From Clostridium sp. (GTDB taxonomy: Bacteria > Bacillota > Clostridia > Clostridiales > Clostridiaceae): a stretch of 64,000 nucleotides of DNA. The translations under genes and the position numbers were made by a program. Below, one piece after another: positions 7,718-16,516 of the stretch (its first letter is position 1; each line of letters starts with the position of its first letter). The notes under the pieces are model-generated. The model was not told the origin of the DNA. It made no database searches and saw only the letters and a list, made by a program, of their open reading frames with translations. The stretch is taken from assembly GCA_018372555.1 (NCBI GenBank), contig JAHAIU010000002.1, forward strand, positions 14,510-78,509. The letters are read 5' to 3'.

Positions 7718-8336
7718 ATATACCCTCAACTAAATCAATATTTTTTATCTTGAATCCTATTACTTGATCTATTAGAGATTCTGTATTTATACTTTTATCT
7801 ATAATTAATAATTTGTTATCATCTATTAAGCTAATAGTTTTAAAAACTTCATCTTCATTATTAGCAATAACGGAGTTAATTATATATCCCTTTTCTAAGG
7901 ATAAAACATGGAATATATTGTTTATTTTAAATAATATATTCGAATCCTTTGAATTCTTAATTTTCTTTATTACTTTATTCTTTATATAAAATTGTATAGG
8001 TTCTATAGTTAGCTCTGCAGCGTCGTTAGTTAATGAAATCAAATTATTATTTCTAATTGAATATAGATAAACAATATTATCTTTCTTATTGTATTCATGG
8101 CTAAATAAAAAGTTATCTTTATCAGAAAAATCTTCATTTATTTTTTTTTCAATAAAATTACCTATTCCTGCATTACTAGAATAAAACCCATATTTCTTAA
8201 TTAAAAGTATTTGTGATAAAAATATAATTCTCCTTTTTTTTGATATATTATCTAAAAGCTCACTATAATTATTTCTATTATATTCATCACCTTTATAAAT
8301 GTATGTATCTTTATATATTCCAATATTACTAATCAT
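7695..8336 (-). CDS. Unrecognised protein in pilM/gspL position
   Basis: A 213-residue, Lys/Asn/Ile-rich soluble protein with no membrane helix and no family I recognise. In type IV pilus operons the gene between the pilins and pilN is usually pilM, an actin-like ATPase of about 350 residues. This product is much shorter and I see none of the glycine-rich phosphate loops of that fold, so it may be a degenerate PilM/GspL cytoplasmic domain or an unrelated replacement. The repeated ISLIDDNKLLIIDKS and ITNDAAELTIEP-like strands suggest an alpha/beta fold. It lies 3 bases after the prepilin gene at 8340 and overlaps the pilN-position gene by 23 bases. Confidence 0.6.
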   Translation of the reverse strand: MISNIGIYKDTYIYKGDEYNRNNYSELLDNISKKRRIIFLSQILLIKKYGFYSSNAGIGNFIEKKINEDFSDKDNFLFSHEYNKKDNIVYLYSIRNNNLISLTNDAAELTIEPIQFYIKNKVIKKIKNSKDSNILFKINNIFHVLSLEKGYIINSVIANNEDEVFKTISLIDDNKLLIIDKSINTESLIDQVIGFKIKNIDLVEGIYEKIYRK

Positions 8337-8339
8337 TAT

Positions 8340-8771
8340 CTAACCTCCGTAAATATATTGAGTTTTATATGTTGACGGCTTAAATTTATATTCTTTATCA
8401 TTAACTTCATTTAGACCTATATACATTTTAGAGCTATCTGTCCTCTTAGTAATATAGTAAGTATTATTTATCTTCTCTAAAGCATAGCTTTTAAATTTTG
8501 TATTACTAGTAGATATTTCTTTACTTAAAGTAACTAGATTGTTTAAGGAAGCAGAATTACTCTTTACTTTTATATTAAGAGTTTCTAAATACTCTTCTTC
8601 ATCAATACTTAAAGATTTTTTATCGGAAAAAGTACGATATTCATTAGTTCTTAAATGTATATTTAAAATAAACTTTAATGATATGTTTGATATTACAATT
8701 ATTATCATAAATATAATTATTGTTTCTACTAAGGAGAACCCTTTTTTCTTTTTAGTAACTTTTAAATGCAT
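8340..8771 (-). CDS. Prepilin-like protein
   Basis: A 143-residue protein with a class III (prepilin) signal: basic leader ending in KKKKG, then FSLVETIIIFMIIIVISNIS, with the conserved Glu at position +5 after the predicted Gly cleavage site. The rest is a small polar domain. Together with three other prepilin-like genes it would form minor (pseudo)pilins of this secretion/pilus system. The ATG at 8771 overlaps the end of the previous gene by 10 bases; no strong ribosome site is visible, so translation may be coupled. Confidence 0.82.
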   Translation of the reverse strand: MHLKVTKKKKGFSLVETIIIFMIIIVISNISLKFILNIHLRTNEYRTFSDKKSLSIDEEEYLETLNIKVKSNSASLNNLVTLSKEISTSNTKFKSYALEKINNTYYITKRTDSSKMYIGLNEVNDKEYKFKPSTYKTQYIYGG

Positions 8772-9241
8772 ATTATTCTTTCTTCACCTTTTTTATTTGT
8801 AATTTTTAAATAGCTTATATTTTCTTTTTTATATACCTGAAAATTTGATACATTTCTCATAAGTACATTGGTTCCATTACCTAAGTATCCATTTGTAATT
8901 ATGACTATTTTATCATTACTTAACTTAATATTTTTTTCAACAATATCTTCTTTAAAATGATTAATCTTATATTTAATTATTATTTCATCAGCTATAGGAT
9001 TATCTACTACATCAATAGAAGTTATCATATCAGTTTTTAATAATCTATCAAGATTTAAAAGAGCATCATCAAAATCGTTATAATATTTCATACTTTCTAT
9101 TAATTTATTGTAATTAGTGTAAGCAACCTTTATTGTATTAAAAGCTATCGTTAAAACTATTAAATGAATAAATAAAGATATCATTACTTCAATAAGTGTC
9201 ATAGCTTTCTTAGTTTTTCTCCATCCAATATGATTTAACAA
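8762..9241 (-). CDS. Prepilin-like protein, Ala at cleavage site
   Basis: A 159-residue protein with the N-methylation motif KKA-MTLIEVMISLFIHLIVL: Glu at +5 is present but the usual Gly at -1 is Ala. The likely start is TTG at 9241, which gives the leader LNHIGWRKTKKA, preceded by AAAGGG at a short spacing. The only nearby ATG is the Met at +1 and would remove the leader. Similar to PilW/GspJ-type minor pilins in position and size. It overlaps the upstream prepilin gene by 32 bases. Confidence 0.78.
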   Translation of the reverse strand: MLNHIGWRKTKKAMTLIEVMISLFIHLIVLTIAFNTIKVAYTNYNKLIESMKYYNDFDDALLNLDRLLKTDMITSIDVVDNPIADEIIIKYKINHFKEDIVEKNIKLSNDKIVIITNGYLGNGTNVLMRNVSNFQVYKKENISYLKITNKKGEERIICI

Positions 9242-9620
9242 ATTCCCTTTCAGCTAAAACACCTCCATTACTACCTTTAATTGTAATAGAATATAAATAA
9301 ATTTTATCTTCTATTGAACTTTTAATTCTTTTTAAAGTAATATCACTTCCTCTTTCCAAAGACATAAGGGGTAGGTTAATTAACTTATCTAAAATATCAT
9401 TTGTATATTTAAAGGATACTTCCTCACCTAAATCACTAAATTTATTATTATATTTAGCTTCATTTTCTATAGCATAAGCTACTCTTTCAGCTTCTTCTCT
9501 TAATTTTCTATTATTTACTGCCTTAGCACTTATTATAATAATTTGACTTACAATAGTAAAAGCCATTAAAATAATTGCAAGAGAAATAATAACTTCAACT
9601 AAAGTATTACCTTTTTTCAA
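9210..9620 (-). CDS. Prepilin-like protein (PilV/GspI type)
   Basis: A 136-residue protein with a short leader MKKG followed by NTLVEVIISLAIILMAFTIV, a textbook prepilin peptidase site with Glu +5 and a hydrophobic helix. The C-terminal domain has no recognisable signature; the order after a GspH-like gene suggests a PilV/GspI-type minor pilin. It begins with ATG inside the last codons of the preceding gene (4-base overlap) and runs 32 bases into the next one, a very compact arrangement. Confidence 0.82.
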   Translation of the reverse strand: MKKGNTLVEVIISLAIILMAFTIVSQIIIISAKAVNNRKLREEAERVAYAIENEAKYNNKFSDLGEEVSFKYTNDILDKLINLPLMSLERGSDITLKRIKSSIEDKIYLYSITIKGSNGGVLAEREFVKSYWMEKN

Positions 9621-10084
9621 TCTATAATATCCCCCTCATTTTTATCACTAACTCTTATAATATCATTTCCTACAGAAACCTTTAGCACCATTGATTTATT
9701 TAAGTAACCACTTATAACTTCAATAGCACCTGCTTTTGTAATAAAACCTTCTTCATTTACTGTATTATTTCCACTAAAATTACTTCCTATTTCAAGACTA
9801 TCTTCAAGGTTAATTATCTTTTTAATAGGAGCTTTTCTATTTTCTACTGTAAAAGTAATACTTTTTCTATCTGATGCAACTAAAATATTTCCAGTAATCT
9901 CATTTTTCCTACAATAGGCCTTGCTAAAGCTCAATAAATCTCTTACATCTAGAGCTGTACTTTCTAATTTTATTTTTTCTACAGAATTTTTGTAAAAATT
10001 ATATCCCAGTGATGCTAAACTAGAGAAAAGTAACATTATCGATAATACTATTATTAGTTCAATAAGTGTATAACCTTTCTTCAT
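9617..10084 (-). CDS. Prepilin-like protein (GspH/FimT type)
   Basis: A 155-residue protein starting MKKGYTLIELIIVLSIMLLF, with Gly at -1, aromatic +1 and Glu +5. The domain after the helix has a GspH-like order: helix with LDVRDLLSFSKAYCRKNE, then beta strands (ITFTVENRKAPIKKIINLE). It follows the platform gene directly, sharing one base (stop/start ATGA type). Could be the main pilin of a short pseudopilus, but no gene in the operon looks like a dominant major pilin. Confidence 0.83.
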   Translation of the reverse strand: MKKGYTLIELIIVLSIMLLFSSLASLGYNFYKNSVEKIKLESTALDVRDLLSFSKAYCRKNEITGNILVASDRKSITFTVENRKAPIKKIINLEDSLEIGSNFSGNNTVNEEGFITKAGAIEVISGYLNKSMVLKVSVGNDIIRVSDKNEGDIID

Positions 10085-11136
10085 TAAAATCCTCCATCTA
10101 ATATTGCTCCAAATAAAGGTAGTATAAATATAAATAAAAAAATTACTACAAGACCTCCTATAATAACAACTGAAGCTGGTTGTAATATAGCCATATATCT
10201 ATTAATCTTAGATATAAGTCTTTTTTCTAAGTATATACTTAAAGATTCAAGCCTTTCATCCATAGATCCACCCTCTTCACCAAGCTTAATAATAGATTTT
10301 GTATAATTAGAATAACTACCCATTTTCCTAATAGCATCTGATATACTTTCACCCTTTAATATACTAGAGTTTAAGAAAGTAAATCTATGAATTAAATCTC
10401 TATTCTTAAAACTTGTAGATGAATAAACTAATCCATTAGATAAATTTATTCCACTTTTGACAATTATTGATAAAATTGAAATAAATACAAACTCATTAAA
10501 TTCTTTGTAAATTCCAATTTTATTTAACAACCTAGGTAACTTATCTTTAAAAAAAGTTTTATAAAGTAAATAAGGAATTACTAGTCCCCAACATACAAGA
10601 TATACTAGAAATATAAAAGGATTATCTTTTATAAAAATCGAAAGCTTATAACATAGGCTAGATATTAAAGGTTCATTTATATTTAAGCTACTATAGAAAT
10701 CATGAAAACTTGGTATAACATATAAAATCATAAAAATAGCTAATAATAAACATGACACTAATATAAAAATTGGATAAGACAAGGCATTCTTTATGGTATT
10801 TTTTATAAAGTTTATTTTATCACAATATTTTTCAACTCCAATTAGGGCTTCATAGTGATTTCCACTTTTTTCTCCCATTGAAATCATCCCTATAAAAAAC
10901 TCTGGATATAAATCATCGTAATTCTTAAATGCATCACTTAGGGAATTTCCATTCAAAACTGAAAGCTTTATATTATCTATACTCTTTAAGTAATTCTTAT
11001 TTAAAGGTAACTCTTTAAGCAAATCAAAAATTAATATTAAAGAGATCCCTTCTTTATGCAAAATAGCCATATTACTAGAAATCAAACTTAAACTACTATA
11101 ATTAAACTTATTAAATGATAATTTTATTCTCTTCAT
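10084..11136 (-). CDS. Type II secretion / type IV pilus platform protein (GspF/PilC family)
   Basis: The inner-membrane platform that couples the assembly ATPase to pilin polymerisation. The 350-residue protein has two GspF domains, each with a cytosolic helical bundle: MAILHKEGISLILIFDLLKE ... LYPEFFIGMISMGEKSGNH in the first, and SILSIIVKSGINLSNGL ... KLGEEGGSMDERLESLS in the second. Three membrane helices are visible, the last at the C-terminus. Slightly shorter than PilC (about 400). The ATG at 11136 has GAGGG 7 bases upstream and lies inside the ATPase gene. Confidence 0.9.
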   Translation of the reverse strand: MKRIKLSFNKFNYSSLSLISSNMAILHKEGISLILIFDLLKELPLNKNYLKSIDNIKLSVLNGNSLSDAFKNYDDLYPEFFIGMISMGEKSGNHYEALIGVEKYCDKINFIKNTIKNALSYPIFILVSCLLLAIFMILYVIPSFHDFYSSLNINEPLISSLCYKLSIFIKDNPFIFLVYLVCWGLVIPYLLYKTFFKDKLPRLLNKIGIYKEFNEFVFISILSIIVKSGINLSNGLVYSSTSFKNRDLIHRFTFLNSSILKGESISDAIRKMGSYSNYTKSIIKLGEEGGSMDERLESLSIYLEKRLISKINRYMAILQPASVVIIGGLVVIFLFIFILPLFGAILDGGF

Positions 11137-12496
11137 AGTTTAATCCCTCTTCTAATAAAAAATTATTATAATCAAAATAAGTAATGTCTCCTCTTATAAT
11201 TAAATCATCTAAATTGTTAATCATCTCATAATTACTAAGTTCAATTATTTCCTGGAAAATATTTGAAATTAATTCCCTAATCTTTTCATCAATATAAACT
11301 ACAGAGCTTATAGCAGTTCTTCCTTTATAGCCAGTGTAGTTACATAGACTACAGCCCTTTTCTTTATAAGTCTTTATTTTTTTGTTCTTTAATAAAACTT
11401 TCTTATTAACTTCTTTGCATTCACTACATAGTACTCTTATTAACCTCTGCGACACTATTCCAACTATTGAATCCTTTATTAAATATTGTTTAACTCCCAT
11501 ATCCTCTAACCTATAATAGACTTCTCTAGGTGTTTTAGTATGAATTGTTGAATATACCTTATGACCTGTTAAAGAAGCTGTAACTACTAGGCTAGCTGTT
11601 TCCTCATCTCTTATTTCCCCTATCATTAATATATCTGGATCTTGTCTTAAAATACTTCTAAGTCCATTTGCAAAGGTTATATTAGCTTTTCTATTTAAAC
11701 TAACTTGATTAATACCTTTAATTAAAACTTCTACAGGATCTTCTATAGTGGTAATATTCACTTCACTTTTGTTTATTTCCTTCAGAATAGAATAAAGGGT
11801 TGTAGATTTTCCACTTCCTGTTGGTCCATTTATTAGAACTAACCCATTTTTTAAGGCTATTATTTTCCTAAGCTTTTCTCTTTGATTATTAGTCATATTC
11901 AAGCTTTTTAAATCATGACTAAATATTTCTCCGTATAAAATTCTTATAACTAGCTTTTCTCCATAAGTAATTGGTATGGTTGATATCCTTAAATCATAAT
12001 TTTTTTCCTTTACAGTAATAGTTGACTTACCATCTTGTGGTCTACGCTTCTCAGTGATATCCATGTTAGCTAAGATTTTAATTCTAGATAAAAGTCTTAG
12101 ATATTCTATATCTGTAATTTTACAGTATGAAATTAAAATACCATCTACCCTTATTCTAATTAAAATATCATTCTTTTGGGGCTCAAAGTGGATATCTGAA
12201 GCATAACTACATATAGCTTCCTCCATAATTTTATCAATTAAGTTCTCTTCCTCACCTAAAAATACTTTATCAATAAGATTTTTAATGTAATTTTCATCAG
12301 TGTTAATAAATTCAATCCCTCTATTATATAGAAACTCCAGTTCGGTTTTATCGTATGCTATATCTTCATTTCTAGCTAGAACTATAACCTTCTTATCTTT
12401 TATAGAAACAGGAACCATACAGTTTTCCATAGCCTTAAATTTATTAATTTTTCTTGCAATCTTTAAGTCAATTTGACTAATATCAATCTTCTTCAT
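11111..12496 (-). CDS. Type II secretion / type IV pilus assembly ATPase (GspE/PilB family)
   Basis: The cytosolic motor for pilin extension. The 461-residue protein has a short N-terminal domain, Walker A (NGPTGSGKSTTLYSIL), Asp and His boxes (TTIEDPVE, GHKVYSTIHTKT), Walker B (DPDILMIGEIRDEETA) and the CxxC...CxxC zinc site of extension ATPases (LCSEC and GCSLCNYTGYKGR). PilB proteins are usually about 550 residues, so the N1 domain is reduced. First gene of an eight- or nine-gene operon; a TATAAT (minus, 12512-12517) lies just upstream without a good -35. No retraction ATPase, peptidase or secretin gene is in the window. Confidence 0.92.
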   Translation of the reverse strand: MKKIDISQIDLKIARKINKFKAMENCMVPVSIKDKKVIVLARNEDIAYDKTELEFLYNRGIEFINTDENYIKNLIDKVFLGEEENLIDKIMEEAICSYASDIHFEPQKNDILIRIRVDGILISYCKITDIEYLRLLSRIKILANMDITEKRRPQDGKSTITVKEKNYDLRISTIPITYGEKLVIRILYGEIFSHDLKSLNMTNNQREKLRKIIALKNGLVLINGPTGSGKSTTLYSILKEINKSEVNITTIEDPVEVLIKGINQVSLNRKANITFANGLRSILRQDPDILMIGEIRDEETASLVVTASLTGHKVYSTIHTKTPREVYYRLEDMGVKQYLIKDSIVGIVSQRLIRVLCSECKEVNKKVLLKNKKIKTYKEKGCSLCNYTGYKGRTAISSVVYIDEKIRELISNIFQEIIELSNYEMINNLDDLIIRGDITYFDYNNFLLEEGLNYEENKIII

Positions 12497-12877
12497 TTAA
12501 TCACCATTAGAATTATAGTCCATACTCTATGTTTTTAAACATAATTTAGGAATTTTTAACAATTAAAATTACTAATTAATATTGCCTCCTATAAATTTTA
12601 TAGATTTAGAAATTTAAAAATCTATACTGCAAAAAAACTGCTATAAATTTTATTAGCAGTTTCTTATTTTCTTAATCTATATCTAACAATCTTTCTAAAT
12701 CATAAGTAACTAACTCTGAATAAGATTTAACTTATCCTATATTCCAACTACTGATTAAATAACTTCTTATTCATTTCATCACTACTTTAATTAAATTCAA
12801 AGTTATAATATACTACTTAGGAAATATAAAATAATTATATTTCTAATATTAATTAAGGGATACCCCCTAGGCATCCC
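12497..12877. other. 381-base gap: hairpins and a possible decayed small gene
   Basis: Contains a minus-strand terminator (12631-12663), the right half of the lipoprotein-gene hairpin (12846-12888) and, at 12672-12774, traces of a short minus-strand reading frame. It would open with ATG and Asn-Lys-Lys-Leu-Phe-Asn-Gln, then hits a stop and a frame change before the phrase SYSELVTYDLERLLDID. That phrase is faintly like Spo0E-type phosphatases. No intact gene is visible. Confidence 0.4.
12631..12663 (-). terminator. Terminator hairpin upstream of pilus operon
   Basis: Arms AACTGCT (12636-12642) and AGCAGTT (12655-12661), followed on the minus strand by a run of T. Separates the lipoprotein gene region from the pilus operon. 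Confidence 0.6.
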
Positions 12878-12888
12878 TTAATTAATAT
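12846..12888 (-). terminator. Strong hairpin containing the lipoprotein stop codon
   Basis: Long stem with arms TTAATTAAGGGAT (12849-12861) and ATCCCTTAATTAA (12873-12885), loop GGCATCC-like. The stop codon of the lipoprotein gene lies inside the arm. A T-run is lacking, so it may act as a 3' stabiliser as much as a terminator. Confidence 0.5.
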
Positions 12889-13864
12889 CTATAAAATAAT
12901 ATTTACCTTCATTAGCTTCAAGTTGTGATATAGTTCCATCTACAGAAATATATAATTTTTCTGTATTTTTATCATCTCCGCCTACAAATATTATATTCCC
13001 ATCTTTATCTTTAGATAATCCTTTTTCAAGATTAATTAATTTAGGAAAATCATAAACTAATCTTTTTATTGAATCTTCACTATATTTGTACAAAGAGTAA
13101 TTATTATTTTCAAGTCTACCTAGTATATATATTCCATCTTTAGTAACTTCAACATCACTTACTTCAACTATCTTATCTATTGTTTCTACTAATTCACCTT
13201 TATTATTTATTACTTTTAAGAATCTTTCCTTGTTGTCTTTCTCTTGAACAATAATTAAATTTTCCTCAATAGCTTCTAGATATTCTACATAGCCTAAATC
13301 TAATTTAAATAATAAGTTCTCTTTCTTTTCAGAAACATTATAAGTAAAAATCCCATTATTCTTATTATTATCTATGCCATAATATACAAGGGTGTCTTCA
13401 TTAATCCAGTCTATTAAGTCACCAGATATTATTACATCACTATTAAAATCAACATAAGTATTACTCTCAATATCCTTAATTTTCAAATCTAAATATCCAT
13501 CCTTAACAAAATAAGAAAGGTATTTACCTTTTAAGGATACCTTAGGTGATACAATTGCTTCATCTACCTCAACACTGTATTCTTTAGATAGACTATTAAT
13601 TTTAATCTGTCCATTATCATTAATAATAAAAGTTCCAGACTCTTCATCATAAGAGGTTATAATATAATCTGTATCTACAAGTTCATACTTATTATCTTTT
13701 AAATTATATATCTTATACTCTCCAGAATTTTCAATAGCAATTGCGCCTTTTGAAAGCTCAATTTTAGGTTCTTCTGGCTCAGTATTATTACAACCTATTA
13801 AAGCTATATTTATTAATATAATAAAACCACTAAGGAAAACTTTTTTTCTCCCTTTTCTATTCAT
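12878..13864 (-). CDS. Lipoprotein with beta-propeller-like repeats, unknown function
   Basis: A 328-residue predicted lipoprotein: basic start MNRKGRKK, hydrophobic segment and the lipobox ALIGC with the acylated Cys at residue 25. The mature part is rich in beta strands with recurring YxxD/N turns (KYELVDTDYIITSYDEESG, YSLYKYSEDSIKRL), suggestive of a propeller fold such as TolB-like sensors, but no family is recognised. ATG at 13864 with GAGGG upstream; a longer frame to 13900 would overlap dapF and lacks a ribosome site. It follows dapF by 11 bases and is likely cotranscribed. Confidence 0.75.
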   Translation of the reverse strand: MNRKGRKKVFLSGFIILINIALIGCNNTEPEEPKIELSKGAIAIENSGEYKIYNLKDNKYELVDTDYIITSYDEESGTFIINDNGQIKINSLSKEYSVEVDEAIVSPKVSLKGKYLSYFVKDGYLDLKIKDIESNTYVDFNSDVIISGDLIDWINEDTLVYYGIDNNKNNGIFTYNVSEKKENLLFKLDLGYVEYLEAIEENLIIVQEKDNKERFLKVINNKGELVETIDKIVEVSDVEVTKDGIYILGRLENNNYSLYKYSEDSIKRLVYDFPKLINLEKGLSKDKDGNIIFVGGDDKNTEKLYISVDGTISQLEANEGKYYFIDIN

Positions 13865-13875
13865 TTTATCCCTCT

Positions 13876-14697
13876 TTAATTTAATACTACACCGCTGCAA
13901 ATAAATGTTGCTTCTCCAGTCATAAAAACATCATCATTTACTATTTCTACTATTAGATTACCACCTAATGTAGTTACTTTAGCTTTTGATTCACAAAGCC
14001 CTAGTTTATTTAAAGCTACTAAAGATGCACAGCAACCTGTTCCACAAGCTAGAGTTGCCCCAGCCCCTCTTTCCCAAGTTCTAACTTCTATGCTTTCTTT
14101 ACTATATATCTTTACTAAATTTACATTAGTATTTTCTTTAAATAAATCATACTTTTCTATTATCTTTCCATCTTCCATAGAATATTCATTATTATTAATC
14201 AAAATAGTATGGGGGACTCCCATTAATAATGATGTTAACTTATATTTTTTATTATTAATTTCTACAACTTCATCAATTAATTCATCCTTATTATTAAGCT
14301 TTATATCCTCACCTTTAAAACTTGGCTTCCCCATATTAACTCTTACTAACTCTACTTTATCATCTTTATTTATAAATAGCTCTGCAATTTTAACTCCATC
14401 ACCTGTTTCAATAGTTATATTTTCCTTTTTAACTATTCCTTCTTCATATAAATATTTGGCAAAACATCTAATAGCATTTCCACACATATTGGCCCTAGAA
14501 CCATCACTATTTATTATTATCATCTTAGCATCAGCTAGATCAGAGTTTCTAATTATAACTAACCCATCTGCACCTATTCCAAATCTTCTATCACAAACCT
14601 TTTTAGCAATTTCTATTTCGTCTTTTAAATAATTTTCTTCTTTATCTATTATAAAAATAAAATCATTTCCTAAGCCTTGCATCTTTATAAAATTCAT
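13876..14697 (-). CDS. dapF: Diaminopimelate epimerase
   Basis: DapF interconverts LL- and meso-diaminopimelate in the lysine and peptidoglycan pathway. The 273-residue protein has the duplicated fold and both catalytic cysteines, Cys72 in NMCGNAIRCF and Cys218 in LACGTGCCASL, plus the conserved N-terminus MNFIKMQGLGNDF. The ATG at 14697 is preceded by GGGAGGG at 5 bases; an upstream in-frame ATG at 14727 has no ribosome site. It stands apart from other dap genes and is paired with the lipoprotein gene. Fits the DAP-type MurE elsewhere in the window. Confidence 0.97.
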   Translation of the reverse strand: MNFIKMQGLGNDFIFIIDKEENYLKDEIEIAKKVCDRRFGIGADGLVIIRNSDLADAKMIIINSDGSRANMCGNAIRCFAKYLYEEGIVKKENITIETGDGVKIAELFINKDDKVELVRVNMGKPSFKGEDIKLNNKDELIDEVVEINNKKYKLTSLLMGVPHTILINNNEYSMEDGKIIEKYDLFKENTNVNLVKIYSKESIEVRTWERGAGATLACGTGCCASLVALNKLGLCESKAKVTTLGGNLIVEIVNDDVFMTGEATFICSGVVLN

Positions 14698-14726
14698 AAA
14701 ATCCCTCCCTTTAGCTTTATATGCCA

Positions 14727-14756
14727 TTGAAAAATATAATTACTAAATGTTATACT
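14727..14756 (+). promoter_or_regulatory. SigA-type promoter for rqcH
   Basis: TTGAAA (14727-14732), 18-base spacer, TATACT (14751-14756), about 35 bases before the ATG of rqcH. It overlaps the region that must carry the divergent dapF promoter. Confidence 0.6.
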
Positions 14757-14791
14757 AACATTATGTTATTACCAAAGAAAGGATGATACTT

Positions 14792-16516
14792 ATGGCATTG
14801 GATGGAATCTACCTATATAGTTTAGTATCTGATTTTAAAAAATCAATATTAAATTCTAAAATAGATAAAATAAATCAACCAGAAAAAGATGAAATAGTTT
14901 TAACTTTAAGGAAAGGAAGAGAAAATATTAAACTTCTAATATCTGCTTCTTCAAGATTTCCTAGAATTCATATTACTAATATAAGTAAACCAAACCCACT
15001 TCAAGCACCTATGTTTACTATGGTAATGAGAAAGTACTTAATTGGTGGAAGAATAACTGATATTCTTCAATTAAATGGTGATAGAATTATAGAACTTCAT
15101 ATAGAATCTACTGATGAACTTGGATTCAATAGCAAGTATATATTAGTTGTAGAAATTATGGGAAGGCATAGTAATATAACACTTGTAAGGGATAGAGATA
15201 AAAAAGTTATGGAATGTATTAAACATTTATCTCTAGATAAAAATACTTACAGAGTATTATATCCAGGAGTAGAATATGTATATCCTCCAACATCAAGTAG
15301 GCTAAATCCTTTTGATTTTTCTTATGAAAGTTATAATTCTTATATTTTAACTAATGATATTCCTATAGATGAAAATATTTTTTCTAATATTTTTACTGGT
15401 ATTAGCAAATCATTATCTAAGAATTTATATAAAAAATTCTCCTATGATAATAATACCATAAATAAGCAATCTTTTTATAATTCATTTAAAATTTTCATAG
15501 AAAATATTGATAATATTTTTTCTTATAAGATTTATAAAGATGAAAAATCCTTTAAAGACTTTCACTGTGTAAATTTATTTAATTTAGATAAAGAATATCA
15601 GGAAGTTGAATTTGATAATCCTAATATATTACTTGATAACTACTTTGCTACAAAAGATAAGCAAGATAGACTTAATAGTAGAAGTATAGATATGCAAAGA
15701 CTTATTACAACTAATATAGAAAGATGTACCAATAAAGAAAAGAAATTAAAGGATATTTTAAAGGAATGTGCTAAAAAGGACTCTTATAAGATAAAGGGTG
15801 ATTTATTAACTTCTTATATCTATATGATAAAAAGAGGTGAAAAAAATATAGAGGTATTAAATTTCTATAATGAAGAAAAGGAAGAGTATATTAAAATAGA
15901 CTTAGATGAAAATAAAAGTCCATCTGAAAATGTGCAATCCTATTATAAAAAGTATAATAAACTAAAAAAATCAGAAGAATCTGCTATAGAGCAATTAGAA
16001 AAAAATAATGGAGAATTAGAATATCTTACTTCAGTTTTAACAAATATAATCAATTGTGAAAATTACGATGAAATAGATGAAATAAAAAAAGAGCTTGTTG
16101 AAACAGACTACTTAAGATTTAAAGGAAATAATAAAAATAAAAAATCAAAGCCATCAAAACCTATTCATCTAAAGTCTTCTGATGGAATAGATATTTATAT
16201 TGGTAAAAACAATATCCAAAATGATAACTTAACTTTAAAATTTGCAAATAAAAATCACTACTGGCTTCATACAAAGAATATACCAGGATCTCATGTTATA
16301 TTATGTAGTGATAATCCTTCTGACATAGCTCTAGAAGAAGCTGCTAGCTTAGCTGCTTATTATAGCAAAGCTAAAAATTCCAGCAAGGTACCAGTTGACT
16401 ACACTAAAGTTAAAAATATTAAAAAGCCAAATGGTGCAAAACCAGGAATGGTAATTTACCATACAAACAATACAATATATATAGAACCTAAGTGCTGTAG
16501 CACAATGGAAAATTAA
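14792..16516 (+). CDS. rqcH: Rqc2/NEMF-family protein RqcH (fibronectin-binding FbpA family)
   Basis: RqcH binds obstructed 50S-peptidyl-tRNA complexes and adds C-terminal alanine tails that mark the stalled chain for decay; older annotations call it fibronectin-binding protein. The product shows the NFACT-N domain (MALDGIYLYSLVSDF, EIMGRHSNITLV), a long central coiled coil and the NFACT-R domain (NHYWLHTKNIPGSHVIL, GAKPGMVIYHTNNTIYIEP). ATG 14792 has AAAGGATG upstream. The last seven residues, CCSTMEN, and the stop are encoded by an intergenic repeat and are not part of the conserved family. The length, 574 residues, is normal. Confidence 0.93.
   Translation: MALDGIYLYSLVSDFKKSILNSKIDKINQPEKDEIVLTLRKGRENIKLLISASSRFPRIHITNISKPNPLQAPMFTMVMRKYLIGGRITDILQLNGDRIIELHIESTDELGFNSKYILVVEIMGRHSNITLVRDRDKKVMECIKHLSLDKNTYRVLYPGVEYVYPPTSSRLNPFDFSYESYNSYILTNDIPIDENIFSNIFTGISKSLSKNLYKKFSYDNNTINKQSFYNSFKIFIENIDNIFSYKIYKDEKSFKDFHCVNLFNLDKEYQEVEFDNPNILLDNYFATKDKQDRLNSRSIDMQRLITTNIERCTNKEKKLKDILKECAKKDSYKIKGDLLTSYIYMIKRGEKNIEVLNFYNEEKEEYIKIDLDENKSPSENVQSYYKKYNKLKKSEESAIEQLEKNNGELEYLTSVLTNIINCENYDEIDEIKKELVETDYLRFKGNNKNKKSKPSKPIHLKSSDGIDIYIGKNNIQNDNLTLKFANKNHYWLHTKNIPGSHVILCSDNPSDIALEEAASLAAYYSKAKNSSKVPVDYTKVKNIKKPNGAKPGMVIYHTNNTIYIEPKCCSTMEN

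Noticed and set aside
14090..14632. 180-codon plus-strand open frame opposite dapF
   Set aside because: Fully antisense to dapF, which has both catalytic cysteines; low-complexity Ser/Leu/Ile product and no ribosome site.
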